Source: Promethearchaeota archaeon
GTDB taxonomy: Archaea > Asgardarchaeota > Lokiarchaeia > Sigyniarchaeales > SOKP01
Reading direction: 5' to 3'
Length of the DNA: 9,806 bases
Assembly (NCBI GenBank): GCA_030615145.1
Contig: JAUWZT010000139.1
Coordinates: 1 to 9,806 of the forward strand
Below, in pieces: positions 1 to 6,586 of this stretch. Position numbers and translations under genes: made by a program. Position 1 is the first letter of the stretch; each line of letters opens with the position of its first letter. Under the pieces are notes generated by a model. The model did no database searches and was not told the origin of the DNA. It saw only the letters and a list, made by a program, of their open reading frames with translations.

Positions 1-594
1 GAAAAAGGCATTTGGGTTCATCAATACATTGGTAATACGACGAATATTAATTTCAACTCAAATTTAATTAAAATCAACCAAAAAAGTCATTTTCCGTGGA
101 AAGGGAAGGTAGAGATTCATCTTAATTTAAGTAAAAGTCAAAAATTTTCGATATTCCTTAGAATCCCAGATTGGAGCATCGATGTCGAGCTAAAAGTTAA
201 TGGATTAAAACACTCTGATGGACTCTCTAAAGGGAAATATGTGGAAATATTAAGAAATTGGTTAGATAACGATATTATCCTGCTTACTTTTAAAATGAAA
301 CCAAATTTAATTGAAAGCGACCCAAGAATCAAGGATAATAGAGGTCGAGCGGCAATTTCTTATGGTCCTTTAATCTATTGTCTAGAACAGAAAGATAATA
401 AAAAGTTCGATATTTTTAAGACTATTATCCCAAGAAATCAAGAATTTATTGTTAAATATAAACCAGAACTGTTAGGAGGAATTAATATCATTACCGGAAA
501 AAATTCAAACAACGAGATATTCACAGCAATACCCTATTTTGCGTGGAGTAATAGGGGGCCAGATAAAATGCTAATTTGGCACAAATCAATTTAA
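1..594 (+). CDS. GH127 (DUF1680) family glycoside hydrolase, C-terminal part
   Basis: The reading frame is open from the first base of the window, so the gene is cut at its 5' end; 197 codons and the TAA stop are present. The protein matches the C-terminal beta-sandwich region of the DUF1680/GH127 family, whose characterised members are beta-L-arabinofuranosidases. Numbering from the first codon in the window, recognisable family motifs are GIWVHQYIG (3-11), a YPW-like FPW (31-33), LRIPDW (53-58), NRG (113-115), GPLIYCLE (122-129) and AIPYFAWSNRGP (176-187). The catalytic cysteine/glutamate zinc site of GH127 lies in the alpha-barrel upstream and cannot be judged here. The stop codon overlaps that of the convergent aldo/keto reductase by four bases. 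Family placement is strong; the actual sugar substrate is not known from this fragment. Confidence 0.88.
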   Translation, partial: EKGIWVHQYIGNTTNINFNSNLIKINQKSHFPWKGKVEIHLNLSKSQKFSIFLRIPDWSIDVELKVNGLKHSDGLSKGKYVEILRNWLDNDIILLTFKMKPNLIESDPRIKDNRGRAAISYGPLIYCLEQKDNKKFDIFKTIIPRNQEFIVKYKPELLGGINIITGKNSNNEIFTAIPYFAWSNRGPDKMLIWHKSI

Positions 595-1469
595 TTTGTA
601 TTATTCCTGAAAAATTCTATTAACGATGAAAAATCTTGATTATTTTCTTGTTGAGTTAAATATTTGAGATTTTCATTTAATTCCTCAACATTTTTCACTC
701 CTGTAAGAATAACTGATACGCCTGGAAGAGAATTTACATAATTGATACATTGTATCGGTGTTATTTCTCGAGGTATCTTTTTTTTAAGCTTAATTCCTCC
801 TGTTTGATACTTTGCGATATACACTGTTTGATTACGCATTAATAGCTTCCCCCCAGCAAAAGGTTTAATTGCAATTAATCCAATTCTTTTTTTCAAACAT
901 GTTGTTAATAGTTCATCTCTACCAGCTAAATAATGATTTGCTAAATTTATCGGAAACATAATTGTATCTACTTTTCCACTCTTAGCTGCTTTTATGGCGA
1001 TTGAAGTATCGTGAGTACTAATTCCAATAAATCTGGCTTTTCCTTCATTTTGAAACGATAAGGCTAAATCTAATAAACCTCCTGTGCCAAATATTTTTTC
1101 ACTTTCTTTTGGGGTAACAAATTGTATATTAAGAATGTCTATGTTATCAATATCTAAGATATCTAACATTTTCAAGAATGATTTCTTGCATTCTTCAATA
1201 TCTCTCGTTTTTTGAGGTCTTCCCTTATTGTCTTTAGTCCCTATGTGTCCTGTAATTACAAGTTGATTTTTATAACCCTTAATTGCTGCCGCTAATTTTT
1301 CAAGATAATTTTGAACAGTAAAAAGAATATCAATATAATTTATTTTATTTGTAATAGCACAAAGGATAACATCAATCGCTGTTTTTTTTGATTCCCCAAA
1401 TAAAAATTCAGTCCCTATACCAATTTCACTAACTTTCAGACCTGTGTTGCCTAATTCTTTAAAAATCAT
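591..1469 (-). CDS. Divergent aldo/keto reductase family protein with altered catalytic tetrad
   Basis: A 292-residue protein with the aldo/keto reductase (TIM-barrel) layout: LGNTGLKVSEIGIGT at the N-terminus (6-20), GKARFIGIST (143-152), IKPFAGGKLL (201-210) and a late VSVILTGVKNVEEL (251-264) that usually contacts the NADP phosphate. It resembles the COG1453-like 'predicted oxidoreductase' branch but has no C-terminal ferredoxin cysteines. By my hand alignment only Asp47 of the Asp-Tyr-Lys-His tetrad is kept: Tyr is Val52 (a Tyr sits three residues later, at 55), Lys is His75 and His is Gln116. It is therefore either a non-classical oxidoreductase or a cofactor-binding protein with another role. 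The ATG start follows a TATA-like element and a short leader. The gene is downstream of the GTPase on the same strand and convergent with the GH127 gene. Fold assignment is firm, activity unknown. Confidence 0.85.
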   Translation of the reverse strand: MIFKELGNTGLKVSEIGIGTEFLFGESKKTAIDVILCAITNKINYIDILFTVQNYLEKLAAAIKGYKNQLVITGHIGTKDNKGRPQKTRDIEECKKSFLKMLDILDIDNIDILNIQFVTPKESEKIFGTGGLLDLALSFQNEGKARFIGISTHDTSIAIKAAKSGKVDTIMFPINLANHYLAGRDELLTTCLKKRIGLIAIKPFAGGKLLMRNQTVYIAKYQTGGIKLKKKIPREITPIQCINYVNSLPGVSVILTGVKNVEELNENLKYLTQQENNQDFSSLIEFFRNNTN

Positions 1470-1510
1470 AAAATCCCAACTGATGTATTTTTATATTGAT
1501 TTTAATAAAG

Positions 1511-1517
1511 ATATAAA
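1511..1517 (-). promoter_or_regulatory. Candidate TATA box for the aldo/keto reductase gene
   Basis: On the minus strand the sequence reads TTTATAT in an ATTTAATTTATATC context, about 42-48 bases before the ATG at 1469. A start of transcription 25-27 bases downstream would leave a leader of roughly 16-20 bases, which is normal for archaea. No Shine-Dalgarno sequence is visible before this ATG. In such AT-rich DNA this is suggestive only. Confidence 0.35.
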
Positions 1518-1589
1518 TTAAATATTAACTCTCTAGATTATTTCTTATTTATCTTTATTTGTCTATATTTTTCTATACAGACGTTATTC

Positions 1590-1610
1590 AAAAATAAATG
1601 AGCAAGCTCA
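1590..1610 (-). terminator. Possible hairpin plus T-tract terminator after the GTPase gene
   Basis: Read on the minus strand, the GTPase stop codon lies inside TGAGCTTGCTCA, a self-complementary stretch (stem TGAG/CTCA with a CTTG loop, extendable to five pairs with a two-base loop), followed directly by ATTTATTTTTG. A T-rich tract is the usual archaeal termination signal; the small hairpin could add to it. If real, it separates the GTPase transcript from the aldo/keto reductase gene, which has its own candidate TATA box. Confidence 0.35.
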
Positions 1611-2138
1611 AACATTTGGTTTATATTTTTCAAAAAGAGTAGCTGTTATACCATCAAACGCGTTCTCAACATTTTCCCCCGTTTTGGAGGATAGTTCTAT
1701 AAATGTCGATAAATTATACTTCTTGGCCGCTAAAATCCCTTCTTCCCTTGGAACTGCTCTAAATTCCTCTAAATCAATCTTTGAACCAATTAGCATAATG
1801 GGAATATCTCCTGCATGTTCTCGAATGATCTGAGTCCAGTCTGGCAAGTGATCTAACGAAAGGCGATTAGTTATGTCGTATAAAAAGAATGCTGCATTTG
1901 CACCCTTACAGTATTGATGGAGTAGAAACCTAAACCGTTCCTCGCCACCAAAATCCCATATTTGTAGTTTTACTTTTTTTCCTTTGTGGTTGGTGGTCTT
2001 AGAATAGAAATCGACTCCAATGGTTAGCTTAAGATCTGAGAGGAAGAAGCCAGAGATATATCTGATAGTGAGTGAGGTTTTGCCAACAGCAGCATCACCT
2101 AACATCATTATCTTCCAAGTATAATCATAGTCCGTCAA
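1608..2138 (-). CDS. Rab-like small GTPase (Ras superfamily)
   Basis: A 176-residue single-domain GTPase with all five G motifs: P-loop GDAAVGKT (14-21), switch I Thr39 within TIGVDF (39-44), which matches the Rab IGVDF signature, G3 WDFGGEE (61-67), G4 SKID (119-122, Ser in place of the usual Asn), and G5 SSK (150-152). The position equivalent to the catalytic Gln61 of Ras is Glu66, and the tandem Gly64-Gly65 recalls Arf or Roc domains rather than the Rab/Ras WDTAGQE. The protein ends KYKPNV; the only cysteine is Cys77, so there is no C-terminal prenylation motif. Such GTPases are abundant in Asgard archaea and are thought to regulate membrane or cytoskeletal processes; the partner here is unknown. 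The start is TTG, chosen because AAGG lies just upstream and the next Met codons fall inside the first beta strand. Confidence 0.93.
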   Translation of the reverse strand: MTDYDYTWKIMMLGDAAVGKTSLTIRYISGFFLSDLKLTIGVDFYSKTTNHKGKKVKLQIWDFGGEERFRFLLHQYCKGANAAFFLYDITNRLSLDHLPDWTQIIREHAGDIPIMLIGSKIDLEEFRAVPREEGILAAKKYNLSTFIELSSKTGENVENAFDGITATLFEKYKPNV

Positions 2139-2321
2139 TTTCCTTAACCCGTATGAGCGACTTGTAATTATTTTTAATTTTTTATTTAATAGACCATTAA
2201 ATTTAATTAATATTGTTTTCGATTGAACTAATTATATTTATCTTTGTAAGATTTTTTAAATGTATGTTTTTTATTTATTTTTCAATGCTTTTAAACCTTT
2301 TATCGCAATTTTACTTAAAAC

Positions 2322-2975
2322 TCAAAATATTAGAATTAGTATGTTAAATATAGAATGAGCGATAGAGCTCGGGAGTAAAGAATTCTTAAAAAATATGAAA
2401 GTTAGAGCTAATAAAGTTCCAAGCGTAAAGAAATAGCCGAAATAAGTAATAATTGTTGATACTGGGACGAGGAAAGGAGGAACGTGATAAATTGTGAAAA
2501 TAAATGTGGATAATATAACTGAATATATTAGCTTCATTTTCTTCTGGCTTTTTTTTATAATAAAACCTCTGAAAAAGCCTTCTTCACACGGACCAACAAT
2601 AATTATTTGAATCGTTATAATAATTATCAATTGGGGAATTGTGGGATTAAAAGGTTCTGTTGTGATCGCATTTTCTACCCCCTGCTCAACAAATTGCGTT
2701 CCAAACAAAATTTGCACTATAAAATTTGTAAAAAAAGATAAAACAAAACTACTAAAGAAATAAAATAAGGTTCCAAGTAGTAATCCAAAGAAAATTTTTA
2801 GGGTAAAATTTTTTACGTTTTTTGGTTTCTTTTGAAAACCCATTTCTTTAAATTCTTCGATAATCGGTCTTTTTTCTATTTTTGAAGCAATTAAAGCAGG
2901 TATAAGGATTAAGAAAATCTCGAAAAACGTAATAGCAATTAGTAACGATGGATCTCTTCCTAAATTAATAGCCAT
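2322..2975 (-). CDS. CPBP (CAAX/Rce1-type) intramembrane metalloprotease
   Basis: A 217-residue, strongly hydrophobic protein with about six membrane segments (near 10-30, 59-91, 114-129, 148-164, 170-196 and 199-217). It has the three CPBP (Abi, M79) signatures: EEGFFRG (131-137, with Glu131, Glu132 and Arg136), FTIYH (160-164, with His164), and HSIFN (207-211, with His207 and Asn211). In eukaryotic Rce1 and structurally studied archaeal relatives these residues form a glutamate/histidine active site that cleaves peptides within the membrane. All are intact, so an active enzyme is expected. The ATG start is 96 bases from the divergent NurA start. It is upstream of a Ras-superfamily GTPase on the same strand, with 183 bases between them. 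The substrate is unknown; other CPBP members process peptides or anchor proteins. Confidence 0.88.
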   Translation of the reverse strand: MAINLGRDPSLLIAITFFEIFLILIPALIASKIEKRPIIEEFKEMGFQKKPKNVKNFTLKIFFGLLLGTLFYFFSSFVLSFFTNFIVQILFGTQFVEQGVENAITTEPFNPTIPQLIIIITIQIIIVGPCEEGFFRGFIIKKSQKKMKLIYSVILSTFIFTIYHVPPFLVPVSTIITYFGYFFTLGTLLALTFIFFKNSLLPSSIAHSIFNILILIF

Positions 2976-3013
2976 TTTTATTAAAGAGTTCTAATGATTC
3001 GAATTGGAAAAAA

Positions 3014-3025
3014 ATTATAAAATTT
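3014..3025 (-). promoter_or_regulatory. Candidate TATA element for the CPBP protease gene
   Basis: The minus strand reads AAATTTTATAAT about 40-50 bases before the protease ATG at 2975, which would place transcription start near 2991 and give a leader of about 16 bases. The intergenic region is only 96 bases and also has to hold the NurA promoter. Weak evidence because the whole stretch is AT-rich. Confidence 0.3.
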
Positions 3026-3040
3026 AATCTCTCATCGTTA

Positions 3041-3050
3041 TTAATATTAA
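3041..3050 (+). promoter_or_regulatory. Candidate TATA element for a leaderless nurA transcript
   Basis: TTAATATTAA, a perfect palindrome, is centred about 26-27 bases before the A of the NurA ATG at 3072. This is the expected TATA-to-start spacing if transcription begins at the start codon. No Shine-Dalgarno sequence is present before the ATG, and an in-frame TAG immediately precedes it, both of which fit a leaderless mRNA. Confidence 0.4.
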
Positions 3051-3071
3051 CTCTCTTCATTATAAATTTAG

Positions 3072-4352
3072 ATGACTATTAGAGATAATTTTTCAAAGTC
3101 AAATAGATCCAAATCCAATCAATATATCAAAAATACAACCTATTCTAATGAATCAGGTTTAACAAAAGAACAATTATTATTGATAGATTTAAAAATAATC
3201 GCTCAAGAATACTTAGAAATTGAACATTTAAAAAATAAATTTACTAAAAGTTTACTTGATAATCGTGAGAATTTAGATTTTTCAGAATTTATAAAATACC
3301 CTAATTACAATATTAAAGAAAATCTAGTTAAAAAGCAAGTATCATCTTCAAATATAAGAGGTTTAAATGTTGTTAGCGTCGATGGGAGTTCTGTTGTAAA
3401 AAAATTCATGAATGTAGATTTTTCCTTTTTGAAAGCCATAGCTGTGAATTATTATTTCTACAAAAATCATACTTCTAAAATAGATTATTTTCCAGACATA
3501 ACAGGGTTTAATAATTACATGGTAGAAGCAAATTACATAAACCGTGAAGAGAATGCTGTGGAAACTAAGGTTTCTATGGATATGACCTTTATGGAAATTA
3601 AACTCTTAAATGAGTTAATTGAAAAAAATAACTCAATAGATTTAATCATTATAGATGGCTCAATCGTTATTATGCCTATAAATTTAATCTTTTCCAAAGA
3701 TCTTGAGATTTCTATAAAATATGATAAATTATTAAAAGAATATCAAAAATTATATTCTAATTGTATTGAAAAGGGAATTATTTTAATAGGCTCAATAAAA
3801 GATACGCGAACCTCAGCATTAACCCATCTAATAAGGAATTCCATTCAGATGTTGAAGCCAAGCACTACGAAATTAACAGATTTTATAAAAATTAATTATC
3901 GCCAAATAATAGATTATTTTTCCGATTTAGATTTATTCAATAGAGTTTTAAAGAAATCAGAAAGAAGCTGTATCTTCAATTGTAAAAAGGAACTTGACAA
4001 AATTAGGGATACCGGTATAAAGAAAGAAATATCATATTATTTTCCCTTTAGTTTTTATGCGTTTTACCTTAAAACCACGCTTCATGATACTCCATGTAGA
4101 ATTGAGTTTTTTATGGATGAGAAACACTCTTTAAATGATGCTTCAGAAAAAGCCGATTTGATATCGTCTATCCTCTTGCCTATCTCTAGCTTAAATGAAT
4201 ACTATGGTTTACCTATTCCTCAAATTGAAGCTCATAGAAGAGCTGTTTTTAAATCTGCCGAGGTTAATTTATTATTTAATAATTTATCAAGAACTTTAAA
4301 TAGCTATGGAGTCTCATTATTAGAAAAACGTAGAACTAGAAGGCCATTTTAA
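3072..4352 (+). CDS. nurA: NurA-domain nuclease
   Basis: A 426-residue protein with the NurA domain over roughly residues 95-415. The markers are VSVDGSS (101-107, with metal-binding Asp104), Glu175 in MTFMEIKLL, LIIIDGS (191-197, with Asp195), GSIKDTR (240-246), RIEFF (343-347) and PIPQIEAHRRA (381-391, with His388), preceded by Tyr377/Tyr378. These correspond to the acidic, Tyr and His residues of the RNase H-like active site, so activity is expected. NurA is a 5'-to-3' nuclease that works with the HerA translocase and Mre11-Rad50 in DNA end resection. No herA, mre11 or rad50 lies in this window. The first ~90 residues form a polar N-terminal extension without a recognised motif, and the C-terminus is basic (KRRTRRPF). 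The stop codon overlaps that of the convergent methyltransferase by four bases. Confidence 0.87.
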   Translation: MTIRDNFSKSNRSKSNQYIKNTTYSNESGLTKEQLLLIDLKIIAQEYLEIEHLKNKFTKSLLDNRENLDFSEFIKYPNYNIKENLVKKQVSSSNIRGLNVVSVDGSSVVKKFMNVDFSFLKAIAVNYYFYKNHTSKIDYFPDITGFNNYMVEANYINREENAVETKVSMDMTFMEIKLLNELIEKNNSIDLIIIDGSIVIMPINLIFSKDLEISIKYDKLLKEYQKLYSNCIEKGIILIGSIKDTRTSALTHLIRNSIQMLKPSTTKLTDFIKINYRQIIDYFSDLDLFNRVLKKSERSCIFNCKKELDKIRDTGIKKEISYYFPFSFYAFYLKTTLHDTPCRIEFFMDEKHSLNDASEKADLISSILLPISSLNEYYGLPIPQIEAHRRAVFKSAEVNLLFNNLSRTLNSYGVSLLEKRRTRRPF

Positions 4353-5047
4353 TCATTTCTTTTTTCCAAACGATTCAAAATAATATCTTCGAAAAAAACA
4401 TGCTTTTTCTTTAAAATTGTGTTCTTAAAGCCTTGTATATTTAAATTATCGTTCAATTTTTTTAAATTGGTTGTGCTTGAACTGATATAATAAATGTAAA
4501 ACTTTTGATTTGGATCAATAAAAGGTTTGACATCTCGAATAAATTCAAGGAATACCTCAAAGCCCTCTTTTCCACCATTCCAACAATAATCGGTGTCTTT
4601 CTTATCCCAACCTTCATTATTAAACTTAAAAGAAGGCAAGTAGGGTGGATTAAAAATTAAAATGTTAAACGAGTTCTTAAGAATAGAGGGAAACGTTTTA
4701 AACAGATCCGACTGGATAAATTCTATTTTATTTTCTAAATTATTAGCGTTTTCGTTTGAAATTGCGCATTTAATAGCATTTTCAAGTATATCTGAAGCGT
4801 AAATTTGAGGTGAAAATTTTGGAACAATCATTTTAATTAACTGTAAAAATATAGCGATTATTCCAGTACCAGTGCCCATATCCAAGATGTTTCTAATTTT
4901 AGCTAATTTAAACCCATCAAAATAATTTTCATCGATATTTTCTCTAAAATAGTCCATAATTAAGTAGCTATCTTCAGAAGGAGAATATACATCGTCAAAA
5001 AAGTTATTAATCTTTGGTTCAGGAAAAGAGTATATTGTTCTCACCAT
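4349..5047 (-). CDS. HemK/Mtq2-type protein N5-glutamine methyltransferase
   Basis: A 232-residue class I SAM-dependent methyltransferase of the archaeal HemK-related type. It has the family N-terminal signature VYSPSEDSYLI (20-30), SAM-binding LDMGTGTGIIAI (55-66), an acidic motif SD (85-86) at the next strand, and the catalytic NPPY (133-136) that is diagnostic of amino-group methylation on Gln, Asn or adenine, followed by NGGKEG (157-162). Archaeal and eukaryotic relatives (Mtq2) act with the zinc protein Trm112 to methylate the GGQ glutamine of the class I release factor; that is the most likely role. Trm112 is not in the window. The ATG begins at the base right after the ksgA stop (TAG-ATG), so translation is probably coupled. 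It is the last gene of the informational cluster. Confidence 0.86.
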   Translation of the reverse strand: MVRTIYSFPEPKINNFFDDVYSPSEDSYLIMDYFRENIDENYFDGFKLAKIRNILDMGTGTGIIAIFLQLIKMIVPKFSPQIYASDILENAIKCAISNENANNLENKIEFIQSDLFKTFPSILKNSFNILIFNPPYLPSFKFNNEGWDKKDTDYCWNGGKEGFEVFLEFIRDVKPFIDPNQKFYIYYISSSTTNLKKLNDNLNIQGFKNTILKKKHVFFEDIILNRLEKRND

Positions 5048-5920
5048 CTAAATTGAAAGGGTTTCATACATTAATTCAAAGATTAACTCGCTTAATTTCA
5101 CGAGTTCGTCGACTTTAAATTTTGTTACTTTGTCGTTATTTATATTTTTATTTTTTAAATACTGAAGAATTTTTGGTTTTGGAAAATTTATTACCTTCTC
5201 ATTCTTTAGAAACAAATCTATTGCATTAACAATGTTTTTGTTCTTGTATGGCATTATTCCAGCGACGAACCTTAAAAAGAACGACTTATTCTTGTCAGAT
5301 AATAAAAAGGGGTTAATATCTTCTCTAGGTTTAACAATTATTAAAGATAAATCAATCCTTGGGGCTGGAAAAAACTTAAATCGAGAGATATTATATTTTT
5401 TTACAGGTATCATGAAAGCGTTGAAACTAACCGTTATTCGTGAGAAGTTCTTGTATTTATTTTGTATAAATATTCTTTCTGCAATACTATTTTCAATTAC
5501 TAAAATCCCTCGAGGAGGTTTTTCGTTATAAAAAACTTTTTCAAAAATAGGTCCGGTAATGGAATAAGGGATGTTTGAGACTATGATATTATGCGGTGGA
5601 ATATTTGCTTTTAATATATCTTCATTTATGACCTCAATATTTTCAATTTGAGAAAATTTTTCTTTAAGATATTGAAACAATTTAAAATCTATTTCATAAG
5701 CGTAGACTTTTTTAGAAAACTTCAATAGTTCTTCTGTTAGTGCGCCTAAACCCGGGCCAATCTCTAATATTACTTCGTCTTCTGAAATTTGCGATTCTAA
5801 TATTATTTTTTTTACAATAGTTTTATCTATGAGAAAGTTCTGGCCTAGTCTTTTATTAGGTATTATTCCTAATTCATTTAAAATAAGTTGAGTTTCTCTT
5901 TTATTCATGTTATCATTCAT
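5048..5920 (-). CDS. ksgA: 16S rRNA adenine dimethyltransferase KsgA/Dim1
   Basis: A 290-residue member of the KsgA/Dim1 family, which dimethylates two adjacent adenines in the terminal helix (h45) of 16S rRNA late in small-subunit assembly. Motifs in order are KRLGQNFLID (23-32), SAM-binding LEIGPGLGALTEEL (52-65), Glu76 in YEID for ribose binding, NEDIL (99-103), catalytic NIPY (116-119) and FFPAPRID (183-190), followed by the C-terminal helical domain. Length is normal. The chosen ATG at 5920 overlaps the DUF655 stop by eight bases; a second in-frame ATG at 5908 (codon 5) would leave a four-base gap instead, and neither has a clear Shine-Dalgarno sequence. It is sandwiched between DUF655 and the methylase, an order familiar from other archaea. 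Confidence 0.96.
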   Translation of the reverse strand: MNDNMNKRETQLILNELGIIPNKRLGQNFLIDKTIVKKIILESQISEDEVILEIGPGLGALTEELLKFSKKVYAYEIDFKLFQYLKEKFSQIENIEVINEDILKANIPPHNIIVSNIPYSITGPIFEKVFYNEKPPRGILVIENSIAERIFIQNKYKNFSRITVSFNAFMIPVKKYNISRFKFFPAPRIDLSLIIVKPREDINPFLLSDKNKSFFLRFVAGIMPYKNKNIVNAIDLFLKNEKVINFPKPKILQYLKNKNINNDKVTKFKVDELVKLSELIFELMYETLSI

Positions 5921-6563
5921 ATCTGCGTGTCTTCGAAAATAAGTAATACTTTATTCCATCACGTTGCAATTCTTTGATTATTCTTTGAGCGAGCTGCTTT
6001 GTGGGGTGAGATAAACTTGTCCGATCAGTTATATCTTGAAAGGTTGTGAATTTTTGTCTATTTCTTGCCTCTATTATTTCCCACATATGCTTTTGGCCAA
6101 TGCCAGGTAATAGCTTAAGAGAGTGCATTCTCGGAGTTATTGATGTAGAGTTATTAAAGAAATTTAGGAATTCTACTTCGTAATTTAATATTTCTTTTTC
6201 AAGAATAGGTTGAATCAAAGCTTTTGAAGTGTTTGTTAAATCTTTATAATCTATTTTTTTCAAAACTTCTTTAAGTTTGTTTTGTATCAAGAACACTTCA
6301 TATGTATTTTTTTCTTGAATTTTAATCTCAGAGTCTCTATTACATTTAACTTCATAAAGGACAAAGTCCGGAAAAGTAAGAACTTGAGCAATTGGTGTTT
6401 TGGACCAACTAGGTTTATCTTCTTCTGGATGACCGTGCAATAATATATCTAGTATTACTAGTTCTCGAAACTTTTTGATAAATTGTTTCTTTTTCCTTGG
6501 CTCTCTTCTTTGATACTTGGGTCTGCGAGGAGGCCTTCTGTATCGATCTCGATTCCTTTCCAT
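5913..6563 (-). CDS. DUF655 family protein with helix-hairpin-helix, probable RNA-binding
   Basis: A 216-residue protein of the archaeal DUF655 (COG1491) family. The first 30 residues are extremely basic and Arg/Pro/Lys-rich (MERNRDRYRRPPRRP and on), suggesting a disordered nucleic-acid-binding tail. Residues about 30-95 form the family's N-terminal beta domain, including YEVKC and YEVFLI. A helix-hairpin-helix follows, with ITPRMHSLKLLPGIGQKHMWEI (starting at 142; the LPGIG hairpin at 152-156). The family is nearly always next to rpoF and ksgA in archaea, which implies a role in RNA metabolism or ribosome assembly, but the biochemical function is not established. I chose ATG at 6563. A TTG three codons upstream (6572), directly after an in-frame stop, is the longest possible start. 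Confidence 0.9.
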   Translation of the reverse strand: MERNRDRYRRPPRRPKYQRREPRKKKQFIKKFRELVILDILLHGHPEEDKPSWSKTPIAQVLTFPDFVLYEVKCNRDSEIKIQEKNTYEVFLIQNKLKEVLKKIDYKDLTNTSKALIQPILEKEILNYEVEFLNFFNNSTSITPRMHSLKLLPGIGQKHMWEIIEARNRQKFTTFQDITDRTSLSHPTKQLAQRIIKELQRDGIKYYLFSKTRRYE

Positions 6564-6586
6564 ACCGACCAATTATTTGTTTACTT

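Noticed and set aside
1608..2138. Possible C-terminal CAAX or CC prenylation motif on the GTPase
   Set aside because: The C-terminus reads KYKPNV up to the stop, and the only cysteine is internal at position 77.
2322..4352. CPBP ('Abi') protease next to a NurA nuclease as a possible defence module
   Set aside because: The two genes are divergent, both have ordinary housekeeping family members, and no other defence-type genes are nearby. The 'abortive infection' label of CPBP is historical and not evidence.
5232..5531. Plus-strand 99-codon open frame inside ksgA
   Set aside because: It lies wholly within the well-supported ksgA gene on the other strand and its product shows no family features.
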